This document shows, one piece after another, positions 9,763 through 19,272 of a stretch of 64,000 nucleotides of DNA. The stretch's first letter is position 1. Every line of letters begins with the position of its first letter. The position numbers and the translations under genes are program-made. The notes under the pieces were generated by a model. That model had not been told where the DNA came from and searched no databases. It worked only from the letters and a program-made list of their open reading frames with translations. Source of the DNA: Bdellovibrio sp. NC01 (lineage in GTDB: Bacteria > Bdellovibrionota > Bdellovibrionia > Bdellovibrionales > Bdellovibrionaceae); contig NZ_CP030034.1 in NCBI RefSeq assembly GCF_006874625.1, positions 2,418,001 to 2,482,000 on the forward strand, written 5' to 3'.

Positions 9763-10170
9763 TTAGAGTTGATGCGCCATGACAGCAAGCGACATATTGC
9801 CTGCCATACGGCCTTTGGCTCCTACGCCCACTTCCATCTCTTGATTTTCAGGAGCGAAGATTTGCGCGCGCTCAGACGCTTTTTTAACGCCGCGAACACG
9901 TTTCGTGACAGTGACATCCATGAAAATGCCTTCTTTGCGATTTACTTGGGATTTTTTCGCGAACACTTCAACCAATGTTTCGCTTTGACCGTCGTCAGAG
10001 AATTCGCTGATGAAAGTCTTTTTGCCCGATTTCGCAACAGTATTGATGGCAAGCGGAGCTTGGCCTTTCAAACCGACACGCATATTAACTTGATATGAAG
10101 GAACCGCTGCAAAACTTTGCGCGGAAAATAGGAATGCTGTAGCTACAACGCTGAAGAAACTCTTTTTCAT
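9763..10170 (-). CDS. Small exported protein of unknown function
   Basis: From ATG 10170 the product has 135 residues: a signal peptide (MKKSFFSVVATAFLFSAQSFA) and a mature part rich in beta-strand-like, charged segments (VNMRVGLKGQAPLAIN, KKTFISEFSDDGQ, VEVFAKKSQV, MDVTVTKRVRG). The ATG has AAGGA at a suitable distance, whereas the longer frame starting at 10227 adds a non-signal-like extension, so the shorter start is chosen. I do not recognise the family. It lies between recG and the subtilase gene on the same strand; nothing ties it functionally to either. Confidence 0.8.
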   Translation of the reverse strand: MKKSFFSVVATAFLFSAQSFAAVPSYQVNMRVGLKGQAPLAINTVAKSGKKTFISEFSDDGQSETLVEVFAKKSQVNRKEGIFMDVTVTKRVRGVKKASERAQIFAPENQEMEVGVGAKGRMAGNMSLAVMAHQL

Positions 10171-10258
10171 TTTGTCACATCCTTGTGAACTTATATAAAG
10201 GATGGCTGAAAAATATTTCCGCTTCAACTACATTTGTTCTATTTCGTAAAAATATTTT

Positions 10259-12346
10259 TTAAGCGATTCCGGCCAATGCTGCAGGACCGTGCTCACGAAG
10301 TAGTTCTTCGCGCAGGCCTTTGTTATCTTGGAATGACAGTTTCGGATCTTTTTTCAGAACCTCGAAAGCCGCTTCACGCGCTTGTTGCAAGATCGCCATG
10401 TCGCGAACCAAGTTTGCAAGCTTGAATCCCGCTAAACCGGATTGACGCGTGCCCATGAATTCTCCGGGCCCACGCATTTCAAGATCGAATTCGGCAATCT
10501 TAAATCCATCCGAAGTTTTTTCCATCATTTCGGTGCGCTGCTTACCTTCTTCTGACACAGCATAACCCATGATCAGAATACAGAAGCTCTTGTGTTCACC
10601 CCGTCCGACACGGCCACGCAACTGATGAAGCTGCGAAAGCCCAAAGCGTTCGGCGTGTTCGATAATCATGATATTGGCGTTTGGCACGTCGACGCCGACT
10701 TCGATCACCGTTGTAGAAACCAAAACTTGGATTTCATGGCGACGGAATTGATTCATGACTTCGTCTTTTTCAGCAGGTTTCATTTTCCCGTGCAACAATC
10801 CGAACTTAACCTGTGGGAATTGCTGCTGGAGTTTTTCAAACTCGCTGACGGCATTCTTTAAATCGATCTTTTCGCTTTCTTCCACCAACGGATAAACGAA
10901 ATAAGCCTGACGACCCTTTTGCAATTGTTCCAGCATAAACTGCAAAGCTTGAGGTCTTTTGCTATCGAAAATCGCGCGCGTTTGAATTGGACTTCTGCCA
11001 GGTGGCATTTCATCGATGATCGAAACATCCAAATCACCATAAACAGTCATCGCCAATGTTCGTGGAATCGGTGTTGCTGTCATAATCAAAAAATGCGGCG
11101 ACTTGCCTTTGTTTTTTAAAACGCCACGTTGTTCAACACCGAAACGATGTTGTTCATCGATGATGGCTAAACCAAGATTTGAAAAAACCACTTCGTCTTC
11201 AATCAAAGCGTGAGTACCGATGATCAAATCGATTTCGCCTGATTGCAGTTCGAATAACAACTCTTTGCGTTCCGAAGCTTTGGTTTTACCGACCAACAAA
11301 CCAAGTCGTACACCTAATGGCGCCAAAACTTTCTGCGCGTTTTTAAAATGCTGTTCCGCTAAAATTTCTGTCGGCGCCATCAAACACGATTGGAAACCGC
11401 TTTCCATCGCATAAAGTGCCGCCATGAAACTAACCAGCGTTTTACCACTTCCCACATCACCTTGAACCAGACGATGCATCGGATGACCTTTTTCAAGATC
11501 CGCTTTGATTTGGGCGAAAACTTTTTTCTGCGCGCCCGTTAACTGATAAGGCAAAGATTTTTCTAAGGCCGCTAATTTGTGACCGGCATTTTCAATTTTC
11601 GGGGCACCCTCTTTTTGAAAGCCCGCCTTACGAGATGCTAACCACAACTCAAGCCAGAAGAATTCTTCAAAAATAATACGACGTTGAGCAGCCGTTTTAA
11701 ATTCCGCATATTCAGCGGCTTTAGCTGGGTCGGGAAAATGCATTTCCTTTAGAGCATCTTTGCGTGATTTTAATTCGTATTTTTGCAGCAACCATTTCGG
11801 CAGGGCTTCTTCAGGCCACTCTTCTATTTGGGCAAAAGCTGAACGGACAAGCTTTTGAATTTTCGCTGTCGCAAGTCCTTCGATCTCTGTGTACAGCGGA
11901 ATCAAAGCATCTTGAGTTTCTTCATCGGGTTCAATGTCGCGAATATCAGGATGATGAAACTCGATGCGCCCACGATACTCTGTCACTTTGCCGACAACAC
12001 GCACTTCCGTGAAGGGTTTGAAGCGCTCAAAATAACCTTTGTAAGGAACGCGGAAGTATTTGCAGTGAATTTGTCCGGAAGCATCTTTCACAACGACGTC
12101 GTACATTTTGCGTGTCGAACGTCCCATATTGATACTGTGAACTGCGACGACTGTCGCTTTGATGCTGACAATATCGTCCGGTTTGAGACTCGCAATGTTG
12201 CGAGCCGCCCTTTGATCTTCATAGGCACGCGGATAGAACTCAAAGAGATCTCTTAAGGTTTTTAAACCTTTGCGATTGAAGAGGTCGCCCAGTTTGGGAC
12301 CGACTCCTTTTAGGTACATTATCTGCGTATCTAGACGAAGGGCCAT
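10259..12346 (-). CDS. recG: ATP-dependent DNA helicase RecG
   Basis: RecG remodels stalled replication forks and branch-migrates Holliday junctions. The 695-residue protein has the N-terminal wedge/OB region (YLKGVGPKLGDLFNRKGLKTLRDL helix-hairpin start, then the OB fold to about 140), Walker A GDVGSGKT at 296-303, the DEQH box with HRFGVEQR, motif III TATPIPRT, and the RecG-typical C-terminal helicase motifs (HGKMKPAEKDEVM, STTVIEVGVDVPNA, QLRGRVGRG). Length is usual. The start codon lies a few bases from the divergent HD-GYP gene region, so both promoters must sit within roughly 60 bases or overlap coding sequence. Confidence 0.98.
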   Translation of the reverse strand: MALRLDTQIMYLKGVGPKLGDLFNRKGLKTLRDLFEFYPRAYEDQRAARNIASLKPDDIVSIKATVVAVHSINMGRSTRKMYDVVVKDASGQIHCKYFRVPYKGYFERFKPFTEVRVVGKVTEYRGRIEFHHPDIRDIEPDEETQDALIPLYTEIEGLATAKIQKLVRSAFAQIEEWPEEALPKWLLQKYELKSRKDALKEMHFPDPAKAAEYAEFKTAAQRRIIFEEFFWLELWLASRKAGFQKEGAPKIENAGHKLAALEKSLPYQLTGAQKKVFAQIKADLEKGHPMHRLVQGDVGSGKTLVSFMAALYAMESGFQSCLMAPTEILAEQHFKNAQKVLAPLGVRLGLLVGKTKASERKELLFELQSGEIDLIIGTHALIEDEVVFSNLGLAIIDEQHRFGVEQRGVLKNKGKSPHFLIMTATPIPRTLAMTVYGDLDVSIIDEMPPGRSPIQTRAIFDSKRPQALQFMLEQLQKGRQAYFVYPLVEESEKIDLKNAVSEFEKLQQQFPQVKFGLLHGKMKPAEKDEVMNQFRRHEIQVLVSTTVIEVGVDVPNANIMIIEHAERFGLSQLHQLRGRVGRGEHKSFCILIMGYAVSEEGKQRTEMMEKTSDGFKIAEFDLEMRGPGEFMGTRQSGLAGFKLANLVRDMAILQQAREAAFEVLKKDPKLSFQDNKGLREELLREHGPAALAGIA

Positions 12347-12405
12347 ACTTGGTCAGTATTGCGGATTTTATTTCTAAGTCAATGAATTCATGGCAGAATT
12401 CCTCT

Positions 12406-13353
12406 ATGGAGTCCTCCAATTATTTCAGAATACGCCTGACGACGATCCGTCCCGACAAGGTGACGGCATTCGATATTTTTGTACTTGTTGATAACAGGTA
12501 CGTCCTGTACTTGCGCGCAGGCGATAAGCTTTCCGATGGAAAGATTGAACGCTTGCACTCGCGTGACACGGGGGATTCTTTCTTTGTGCGCATTGAAGAC
12601 AAACAAGCGTACCGTGACTGGGTCCGCGAAGAGATGAACTCTTCGTTGATCGATCCTTTTTCAAAGGCAAAAATCCTGCGCGAATCCTCTGTGGCTTTGA
12701 TGGAAGATCTTTTTGAGAATCCTGACGTCAATACCGCTTTAGATGAGTCTCGCCCGATCATTAAAGACTTCATCGACCTGATGGAAGGGGCCCCGGAAGC
12801 GATGGGCTTCATGATTTCTTTATCGGGCCATGATTTTTACACTTACAATCACTCTTTAGACGTCTCTATCTACTCGTTAGGTCTAGGGAAAGCGCTGGGT
12901 TACGATGCTAAAACGTTGGAAGAATTGGGTGTCGGCGCCCTTTTCCATGACATCGGTAAACGCAACGTCAGCTTGGACATCCTTTGCAAAAAAGGCGGCC
13001 TGACAGATGCCGAGTGGGAGCAAATGAAAATGCACCCGCAATACGGCTTAATTATTTTGAATAATCATCCGAATATTAGTGACGCAATTAAGGCGGCTTG
13101 CTTCGAGCATCACGAGTCATGGGCCGGCAACGGTTACCCACAACAACTCGTCGCTGAAGAGATCCACCCTTTTGCACGTATCGTCGCTATCACTGATACT
13201 TACGATGCAATGACGACTCAGCGTTCTTACAACGTTCCATTGAAGCCATTGGATGCAGTGGAAATGATGAAAGAAAAATTAGCGGGCCGTTATGATCCCG
13301 ATATGTTGAAAGCAATGTACTCTGTTTTGTTTAAGATAAAGGTCGCTTCATGA
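12406..13353 (+). CDS. HD-GYP domain protein (putative cyclic-di-GMP phosphodiesterase)
   Basis: HD-GYP proteins hydrolyse cyclic di-GMP. The N-terminal half (about 130 residues) is a domain I do not recognise; the C-terminal half carries the HD signature (FHDIGK, then LCKKGGLTDAEWEQMKMHPQYG) and a GYP motif written HHESWAGNGYP, in which the Asp of the usual HHExxDGxGYP is Ala, so activity could be altered. The start is unsettled: TTG 12349 (AAGGG upstream, but three bases from recG), ATG 12382, or ATG 12406, chosen because it leaves promoter space; none has a convincing Shine-Dalgarno. The stop overlaps the start of the next gene by four bases (ATGA), indicating translational coupling. Confidence 0.88.
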   Translation: MESSNYFRIRLTTIRPDKVTAFDIFVLVDNRYVLYLRAGDKLSDGKIERLHSRDTGDSFFVRIEDKQAYRDWVREEMNSSLIDPFSKAKILRESSVALMEDLFENPDVNTALDESRPIIKDFIDLMEGAPEAMGFMISLSGHDFYTYNHSLDVSIYSLGLGKALGYDAKTLEELGVGALFHDIGKRNVSLDILCKKGGLTDAEWEQMKMHPQYGLIILNNHPNISDAIKAACFEHHESWAGNGYPQQLVAEEIHPFARIVAITDTYDAMTTQRSYNVPLKPLDAVEMMKEKLAGRYDPDMLKAMYSVLFKIKVAS

Positions 13354-13730
13354 AGAACATTATTCACTCTGTCTTTTTAATCGCGCTTATTCCGTTGATC
13401 GCTATGGCGCTTGAACCAACAAATCCGCAGGGCTTCTGCGATCGTTTCGTTGGCGATAAAGATGTCTCTCAATGCAAAGAGAAGATTCAAAAAGATGATG
13501 TTGATTGGTATGCAGCCACTGTTTGCAATCTTCAACACGATGATAAAACGTTCTGGTCATGCTGGGACAGCATCAAAGGTCAAAGCTTCAACCCTGCTGC
13601 TTTAGATAAATGCGCAGAGAACCAAGAGCTTTCAGATGTACAACGACAAGAGTGCGTTGTCTCAGCTCGTGCTGGCCGCGAACCTGCTTCAACAAATGCG
13701 ATCTACCAAGCATTAAAAGTTACTAAGTAA
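13350..13730 (+). CDS. Small exported cysteine-containing protein
   Basis: A 126-residue protein with a signal peptide (to about residue 20, PLIAMA) and six cysteines in the mature part (CDRF, SQCKEK, TVCNLQ, SCWDS, DKCAEN, ECVVS), which suggests disulphide bonding in the periplasm. It overlaps the HD-GYP stop by four bases and is therefore probably translated with it, and it ends in a good terminator. I do not recognise the family; the coupling to a cyclic-di-GMP enzyme is the only clue to role. Confidence 0.8.
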   Translation: MKNIIHSVFLIALIPLIAMALEPTNPQGFCDRFVGDKDVSQCKEKIQKDDVDWYAATVCNLQHDDKTFWSCWDSIKGQSFNPAALDKCAENQELSDVQRQECVVSARAGREPASTNAIYQALKVTK

Positions 13731-13758
13731 TCGCACTTACTAATTAAATTTTTTGAAG

Positions 13759-13789
13759 GCCTCGAATAGGATCTATTTGAGGCTTTTTT
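13759..13789 (+). terminator. Intrinsic terminator after the HD-GYP operon
   Basis: The stem GCCTCGAATA / TATTTGAGGC (one G-T pair) with a short loop is followed by seven T residues. Confidence 0.8.
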
Positions 13790-13848
13790 ATTTCCCCCGT
13801 CCTTGACTCTTCGTATCCAGGCTTCATCGTTTGTCACGGAGGCCCCAC

Positions 13849-14568
13849 ATGGATTCACACATTGCAAATGCGGAAGTTCCTGAATCACAGGACATGCTCA
13901 ACGAGGCCTCTTCACAACCTTATATCTGGCATCGTGTAAGTGCCACATGGTTAAGTCGTAAACCTTCTGTCAATGCGGGGATCATCTCAGCGTTGGCGAC
14001 TTTTATTCTCATCATTGGCAGTGTGATCTATCAGCAAAATTTCTTTCATGCGCAAGAGTGGATGGCAGCAAGTCCCCAACGAGTTTTCCAACACAAAGAA
14101 TACTGGCGACTATGGACGACTTTGTTTGCTCATGCTGACGTTCATCACTTGCTTTCAAACACGCTCTTCTTTTTTATTCTGGGATATTTTATTAACGGCT
14201 ATTTTGGTTTAGCCTTGTTCCCGTTTGCGGCTTTTGCCTTTGGTGGCATCACAAATATTTTCGTCCTGATGAACATGCCTGAAGATGTGAAATTGATTGG
14301 CGCTTCAGGTGTCGTGTATTGGCTTGCCGGTTTATGGCTGACACTTTATTTTGCGATTGATAAACGCCGTACAATTTCGGCGCGCGCCTTGCGTAGTGTG
14401 GGTGTTGCATTGGGTGTCTTCATGCCGACCACGGCTTTTGATCCTTCCGTCAGCTATAGTGCGCATTTGATTGGCTTTATCATTGGTGCTCTTTATGCGG
14501 GTTTATATTACTGGCGTCATCGTCGCAAATTTAATGCTGCCTTGGAATATCAAATATTCGTCGACTGA
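13849..14568 (+). CDS. Rhomboid-family intramembrane serine protease
   Basis: Rhomboids cleave transmembrane substrates within the inner membrane. The 239-residue protein has about six hydrophobic segments, the family motif HADVHHLLSN in the loop/TM2 region, the catalytic GASG serine (GASGVVYWL) and the catalytic histidine in SAHLIGFIIGALYAG. Both members of the Ser-His dyad are therefore present. ATG 13849 is chosen because GGAGG precedes it at six bases; the longer frame starts at a TTG inside this ribosome-binding site. It stands alone between a terminator and a 197-base gap. Confidence 0.93.
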   Translation: MDSHIANAEVPESQDMLNEASSQPYIWHRVSATWLSRKPSVNAGIISALATFILIIGSVIYQQNFFHAQEWMAASPQRVFQHKEYWRLWTTLFAHADVHHLLSNTLFFFILGYFINGYFGLALFPFAAFAFGGITNIFVLMNMPEDVKLIGASGVVYWLAGLWLTLYFAIDKRRTISARALRSVGVALGVFMPTTAFDPSVSYSAHLIGFIIGALYAGLYYWRHRRKFNAALEYQIFVD

Positions 14569-14765
14569 TTCGTGCACTGAGGTTCGACATATTTTGTGAA
14601 ACGCCTCATGCTATTCTGAGAAATCTTTTATTTGGCTATTGAAAATTCAGCGAAATTTGAGACGTCAGCAGATATTTTGTCTAGATGACTACGAAATTAT
14701 CTTCGTGAAACAACTCAGAAGCCGCAGATCTGTTAGAATAAAAAAATTGAATTGAGGGAGAGACA

Positions 14766-15308
14766 ATGGTTCTTAAAAAATCATGGCGCGGCTTTCTTCT
14801 TCTACCGTTTTTGTTTCTAATGGCCTGCGCACAGGGTGGTTCTGGATCTGCATCGGACGGATCTAATAATACGGCGACAAGCGCCGACCCCATTGCTGGC
14901 ACGAATGGTTGTGGCGCTATGAATTCGCAAGAATGTGCCGTGATCGATTTAGTTAATACCGAAAGAGCAAAACAATCTTTAGCTTCTTTAAAACCCCTTC
15001 CCGCTTGTGTTGCGGAAGCGCAGTCGCATGCGGCTGACATGGTTACACGCAATTTCTTTTCTCACGACAGTCCTAGCGAAACCAGTACACAACGTTTTCA
15101 ACGTTTCGGAGTCGCTTTTGGATATTATGGCGAAAATATTGCCTTAGGATATTCTTCACCGGAAGCCGTGATGAGTGGATGGATGAATTCGCCCGGTCAC
15201 AAAGCAAATATTCTAGGCGCGAACTTTCATTCCATGGGCGTCGGCCTTGCAACTAATTCGAGTGGCGTAATGTATTGGGTTCAGTGTTTCTCGAGTCAAA
15301 ACCCCTAG
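14766..15308 (+). CDS. CAP-domain (SCP/PR1-like) lipoprotein
   Basis: The 180-residue protein has a lipoprotein signal with lipobox LMAC (Cys about 21) and a Ser/Gly-rich linker, then a CAP domain: DLVNTERAKQSLASL, HAADMVTRNFFSHDSP, YGENIALGYSSPEAVMSGWMNSPGHKANIL and FHSMGVGLA. The conserved His and Glu of the CAP cavity are present (FFSHD, GENIA). Bacterial CAP proteins are secreted or surface-attached with poorly defined roles. GAGGGAGAG precedes the ATG. The 197-base upstream gap (14569-14765) holds no gene that I can see, only small palindromes. Confidence 0.92.
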   Translation: MVLKKSWRGFLLLPFLFLMACAQGGSGSASDGSNNTATSADPIAGTNGCGAMNSQECAVIDLVNTERAKQSLASLKPLPACVAEAQSHAADMVTRNFFSHDSPSETSTQRFQRFGVAFGYYGENIALGYSSPEAVMSGWMNSPGHKANILGANFHSMGVGLATNSSGVMYWVQCFSSQNP

Positions 15309-15363
15309 TCAGATCGAATTAAACCGCTAAAAAAAATGTAAGTTCTCTTTTGGCTTTCAAGTG

Positions 15364-15398
15364 GGGCTGTCAATTAACTCGACAGCTCTGTACTTTTT
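15364..15398 (+). terminator. Probable terminator after the CAP lipoprotein gene
   Basis: GGGCTGTC / GACAGCTC pair over eight bases (one G-T) with a nine-base loop, followed after a few bases by a T-rich tract. It lies about 55 bases after the stop. Confidence 0.5.
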
Positions 15399-15452
15399 AA
15401 TTTTCAAGAGGTTTTCCTGCCAAGATGAAATCTTTCTGGTAAAACCTTTTCC

Positions 15453-16187
15453 ATGAAAAATCTTAAGCTTTTTCTGACAGCTTCGTTCGTCTCTCTGGCT
15501 TTGGCAGCTTGTAGCTACCCTATGGAAGAAATCGGTCTTTTCAAAACAGGAAAGAACGGTCTTCCAGATATCGGCAGTTTCTCGTACGACCAAACGATCA
15601 GTTTTGATGTTTTGAAAACAACATCACTGCGCAGCTGTCTGGAGTGTCACACCACTGGCCGTAACGCCATGGGCACCGCTGAACAAGCACTTGCGCTTAA
15701 AGGTAAAATCCTGGATGAGGTGAACAGCAATCAAATGCCACCGAAAGCCAGCGGTTATAAATCACTGACGGATTGTGAAAAACAAATCCTCGAATCTTGG
15801 TTTGATGATCAAGCAAGTGGCCGTCCAAGCGGTAAAATTAAAGATTTGCCAAAGTGTGCGGGTCAGTCAGCTCCTCCAGTAGAAACAAAACCTGATATCA
15901 CTAAACTTCCGGTGACGTTCGAAAACCTACAGAAGTACATCATCGCGCCGAAATGCTTAAGCTGTCATGCGCACGATGTTGAAGACGTTGAAACAGTTTT
16001 GGATTCAGTCGCTGCAATGAAAGAACATGGCGTTCTTGCTGATACTGCAGAAGAAAGTAAGCTCTATAAAATCGTATTGCCGACGGCAAAACGTCAAATG
16101 CCACCGTTGAAATCGGGACTTCCGCGTTTGACAGCTGACGAAACCGCCTTCTTAAAAACGTGGATTGATAACGGCGCTCACGAATAG
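15453..16187 (+). CDS. Di-haem c-type cytochrome lipoprotein
   Basis: A 244-residue lipoprotein (lipobox LAAC) with two haem-binding CxxCH motifs, CLECH and CLSCH, in two repeated modules. Each module ends with a likely axial-ligand segment containing MPP (NQMPPK and RQMPPL) and an ESWFD/KTWID helix, the arrangement seen in cytochrome domains of the Planctomycete type. It is expected to be a periplasmic membrane-tethered electron carrier. Its partner is not evident; the following exported protein is 20 bases downstream on the same strand and may be co-transcribed. Confidence 0.87.
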   Translation: MKNLKLFLTASFVSLALAACSYPMEEIGLFKTGKNGLPDIGSFSYDQTISFDVLKTTSLRSCLECHTTGRNAMGTAEQALALKGKILDEVNSNQMPPKASGYKSLTDCEKQILESWFDDQASGRPSGKIKDLPKCAGQSAPPVETKPDITKLPVTFENLQKYIIAPKCLSCHAHDVEDVETVLDSVAAMKEHGVLADTAEESKLYKIVLPTAKRQMPPLKSGLPRLTADETAFLKTWIDNGAHE

Positions 16188-16207
16188 TTAGAACGGAGTT
16201 TTTCTAG

Positions 16208-16672
16208 ATGAAATTTCTGATTCTGCTTTCCTTGTTGGTTTCAGTCACGGCTTTCGCCAACACAGATCTTCCGACTTGCAAAAACAAAATGGAAGATCTG
16301 CAAATTAATAATGAACAAGTTATCGAATGGCGTAGCACGCAAAAACCTAAGTTTTTGGGTCGTGCATTTATTCAGGGCGTGATTGTCTCTGAAATTGAAA
16401 ATCGCCAAGGCCACGTGCACTTCGAAGTCGACTTAGATAAGGACCTTTCAACGACCAATGATCGCGTTGAAGTGATCTATAATATCGAATTCGGAAATTT
16501 GCCAGACTACAGAGCCGGCGATGAGCTAATTGCCTGCGGCGATTTTATCGTTGATTCGTGGTCACCAATGGGTGCCGTTGTGCACTGGTTGCATTACAAT
16601 CCAAAAGTTAAAAACAAACACGAAGACGGCTTCATCGTGATCCACGGTGAATTGGCTGGACTCAACAAATAG
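16208..16672 (+). CDS. Exported DUF3465-like (OB-fold-like) protein
   Basis: A 154-residue protein with a signal peptide (to about residue 17, TAFA). The C-terminal segment VVHWLHYNPKVKNKHEDGFI resembles the HWTHHDP...HxDGW signature that I recall for DUF3465 proteins, and the middle part (AFIQGVIVSEIENRQGHVHFEVDL, YNIEFGNLPDYRAGDELIACGDF) fits the same OB-like layout. Function is unknown. GGAG lies nine bases before the ATG, and the gene follows the cytochrome lipoprotein with a 20-base gap. Confidence 0.65.
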   Translation: MKFLILLSLLVSVTAFANTDLPTCKNKMEDLQINNEQVIEWRSTQKPKFLGRAFIQGVIVSEIENRQGHVHFEVDLDKDLSTTNDRVEVIYNIEFGNLPDYRAGDELIACGDFIVDSWSPMGAVVHWLHYNPKVKNKHEDGFIVIHGELAGLNK

Positions 16673-16741
16673 CACTTTGTCCTTTCACACTTAACAGTAA
16701 CTTTCTTAGCAGAGCCAGCGCTTCTTACCTAAACTGATCAT

Positions 16742-18886
16742 ATGGATAATAGCGCAAATAAACAGCCATGGTGGACGTGGATTCTTCCCATCGTGTTCTT
16801 TCAATTAGGAACGCAACTGAGTCTTGTCTACCAAATCGCGCCGGGCGTTTCGACGTTCTATTTTCCTATCGCCTTTGCATTTGTCATGATTCGCTGGTGG
16901 GGCTATCGCATTCTGCCCGCCTTATTTATCAATGCCACTTTATCAGCAGGGCTATTTGGTATTACCAAGTATTCCGTTTATCCCTTGATAGGTTTAGTTG
17001 ACGTGGTCGAAGCGTGGGCTTCGTACGTGCTGGTGAAAGAGCGTTTTAAAGGAACGAAGTGGTCACCAACTCCAACAAATCTTGTGATCTATGCCGTGCA
17101 TGGATTACTGATTCCTTCGATGGTGGCTGCGATCTTTCAGCAGGCCATGTTGTTTACGACAGGTTATGCGGATTCCAACACCATCGTTTGGCAAGGTTTC
17201 AGTGCCTTCATTGGTGACATCATGACTGGCGTTGGAATCTCGATCCCACTGATTATTATTTTAACTCCTTACCTTGATAAAAAAGGTCTTAATAAATTCC
17301 CGATCGAAAGCTTCGATTTAGATTGGCGTTGGAAGATGCCACTGAAAGAAAAGATCATTCTTGGCGGAGGCATCGCGACCGCTTTTGTCACGGGCATCAC
17401 TGTCCCTATTTTTCGCTTTTGGTATTTCGTCGGCATTTTCATTTTATTACCAGCGATCTGGTATGGTCTTGAATGTGCAATGATTGTCAACACCATGATT
17501 GGCTTTCTGACACTCGCCTATCCTGCCATCGCCGGAGAACCTTGGCCACGCACCAATGAATCCTTGCAAATCGTCGCGACATTATTAACTTTAAGCTTTT
17601 CTGCCCTGGTTGCTGGTTCCGCAGTGACCTATCATCGCAAAAAAATCCAACTGGTTGTTGAAACCGAAAATGAATTAAAAATCGCCAAAGAACAGGCCGA
17701 AGAAGCTTCACGGGCGAAATCTGACTTCCTAGCTCGTATGAGCCATGAAATTCGCACGCCTTTAAATTCTGTCCTAGGGATGTTAGAGCTTTTACGTGAA
17801 ACAAATTTGTCTAAAGATCAAGAACGTTACTTAACGTTATTCAGTCATGCCGGCGAAAATCTTAAAGCATTAATCAATGACCTTTTGGATTTTTCAAAGA
17901 TCGAAGCGAAGGCCCTGTCGATAGAAAACATTTCCTACAACGTGCACTCAACCATTCGTAGCGTTTTTGAAATTCTGCAAATCAAAGCCGAAGAAAAAGG
18001 TCTGCATTTTGAGTTGGACATTGATAGCACCGTGCCGCTTTTTCAGATTGGTGATCCGACACGTTTGCGCCAAGTATTATTTAATCTTATTGGTAACGCT
18101 TTAAAGTTCACCGACGAAGGCGAAGTGCTGATTAAGGTTTACGTCGAAAAAGGTGAATCCGATAAACTCGTGATCGAGGTTCGCGATACGGGAATTGGAA
18201 TTCCACGCGATAAACAACAAAATTTATTCTCCCCTTTTACTCAAGGCGAATCAGCCATTACACGAAAATATGGTGGGACAGGTTTAGGCCTCGTTATCTC
18301 TAAAAATCTCGTGGAAATCATGGGTGGTGACATTGAACTGCGCAGTCTTGCTGGTCGCGGCACGACGTTCAGAATCACTTTGCCTCACCGTCCTGACGTC
18401 TCGGGTCCGCAAGAAAAAATCCAAGCGACACCGACGAAGTGGCCAGAATATTTTGGCAACAAGCGCTTTAAGTTATTGTTAGTGGACGATTCTGAAGACA
18501 ATCGTTTGTTGATCACTCATTATCTGAAAAATCTTCCGTTCGATATTACTGATGCAACCAACGGCAAAGAAGCGGTTGAGGCCTTTAAAAAAGAAAGATT
18601 CGATGTCGTCTTTATGGATATGCAGATGCCAGTCATGAGCGGATATAAAGCGACTGAACTGATTCGTCATATTGAAAACGAAAACCATATGAAACGCACA
18701 TGTGTGATTGCTTTGACTGCGACAGCGGTGCTTGAAGAATTACAGCGAACTTTAACAAGTGGCTGTGATCGTTATATGGTGAAACCCGTTAAGAAAGCCG
18801 AAGTCGTTGAATGTTTAGTTCAAGCGTTGACGACGAAAGTTCCTGAAAGTGAAGCTTTCAGAGAGCCGCCATCACCAAGTATTTGA
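16742..18886 (+). CDS. Hybrid sensor histidine kinase with MASE1-type membrane sensor and receiver domain
   Basis: The 714-residue protein starts with a multi-helix membrane region of about 300 residues resembling MASE1 sensors ([25 protein letters not shown] and at least seven further hydrophobic stretches), a short coiled coil, the HisKA domain with phosphoacceptor His335 ([10 protein letters not shown]), a HATPase domain ([23 protein letters not shown]) and a C-terminal receiver with acidic pocket LLVDDSEDN and phosphoacceptor Asp626 (VVFMDMQMP), Thr in ALTAT and Lys in MVKPV. All catalytic residues are intact. No output response regulator lies next to it. Its last 67 bases overlap the convergent thioesterase gene. 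Confidence 0.94.
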   Translation: MDNSANKQPWWTWILPIVFFQLGTQLSLVYQIAPGVSTFYFPIAFAFVMIRWWGYRILPALFINATLSAGLFGITKYSVYPLIGLVDVVEAWASYVLVKERFKGTKWSPTPTNLVIYAVHGLLIPSMVAAIFQQAMLFTTGYADSNTIVWQGFSAFIGDIMTGVGISIPLIIILTPYLDKKGLNKFPIESFDLDWRWKMPLKEKIILGGGIATAFVTGITVPIFRFWYFVGIFILLPAIWYGLECAMIVNTMIGFLTLAYPAIAGEPWPRTNESLQIVATLLTLSFSALVAGSAVTYHRKKIQLVVETENELKIAKEQAEEASRAKSDFLARMSHEIRTPLNSVLGMLELLRETNLSKDQERYLTLFSHAGENLKALINDLLDFSKIEAKALSIENISYNVHSTIRSVFEILQIKAEEKGLHFELDIDSTVPLFQIGDPTRLRQVLFNLIGNALKFTDEGEVLIKVYVEKGESDKLVIEVRDTGIGIPRDKQQNLFSPFTQGESAITRKYGGTGLGLVISKNLVEIMGGDIELRSLAGRGTTFRITLPHRPDVSGPQEKIQATPTKWPEYFGNKRFKLLLVDDSEDNRLLITHYLKNLPFDITDATNGKEAVEAFKKERFDVVFMDMQMPVMSGYKATELIRHIENENHMKRTCVIALTATAVLEELQRTLTSGCDRYMVKPVKKAEVVECLVQALTTKVPESEAFREPPSPSI

Positions 18887-19272
18887 ACTTCGACAACGTC
18901 TTTCACTCTGTTTTTCTGCTTTAATTCACTAAAGAATGCTTCTTCTTGCTGCAAGTTTTTGAAGCGCGCAACCACGTCGAAATCTGTGTCGACCGGACGA
19001 TAATAAGAGATTTCGCCTTTGGCGATGACAATGTTGTCGGTATTAATATGATAATGCTTAAGGCCCGCTAGCACTAAGGCGTAAGCCGACATCACGCCCG
19101 TCGCATAAAGGCTGCCACCAAAAGCGGTGCCTTTATGGTTAAGATTTTTCTCTAAAGACACGCGGAAATGGACCTTGCTTGAAGTGATCTCGACCACTTC
19201 AATGCCCAAATGCTCATAGAGCTTAATTTTATCTCTTAAGATAGCCTCAAGCTCCTGGCCTTTTACTTCCAC
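18820..19272 (-). CDS. YiiD-C-type hot-dog fold putative thioesterase
   Basis: The 150-residue protein matches the C-terminal thioesterase domain of YiiD-type proteins: LGIEVVEITSSKVHFRVSL, then the hot-dog helix signature NLNHKGTAFGGSLYATGVMSAYAL, and KGEISYYRPVDTDF. These are presumed acyl-CoA or acyl-ACP thioesterases, with substrate unknown. Its start overlaps the rhodanese stop by 10 bases, so the two are an operon. Its 3' end overlaps the 3' end of the histidine kinase by 67 bases on the opposite strand, and both frames look genuine to the end. Confidence 0.85.
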   Translation of the reverse strand: MEVKGQELEAILRDKIKLYEHLGIEVVEITSSKVHFRVSLEKNLNHKGTAFGGSLYATGVMSAYALVLAGLKHYHINTDNIVIAKGEISYYRPVDTDFDVVARFKNLQQEEAFFSELKQKNRVKDVVEVQILGDGGSLKASLSGTFVVNA

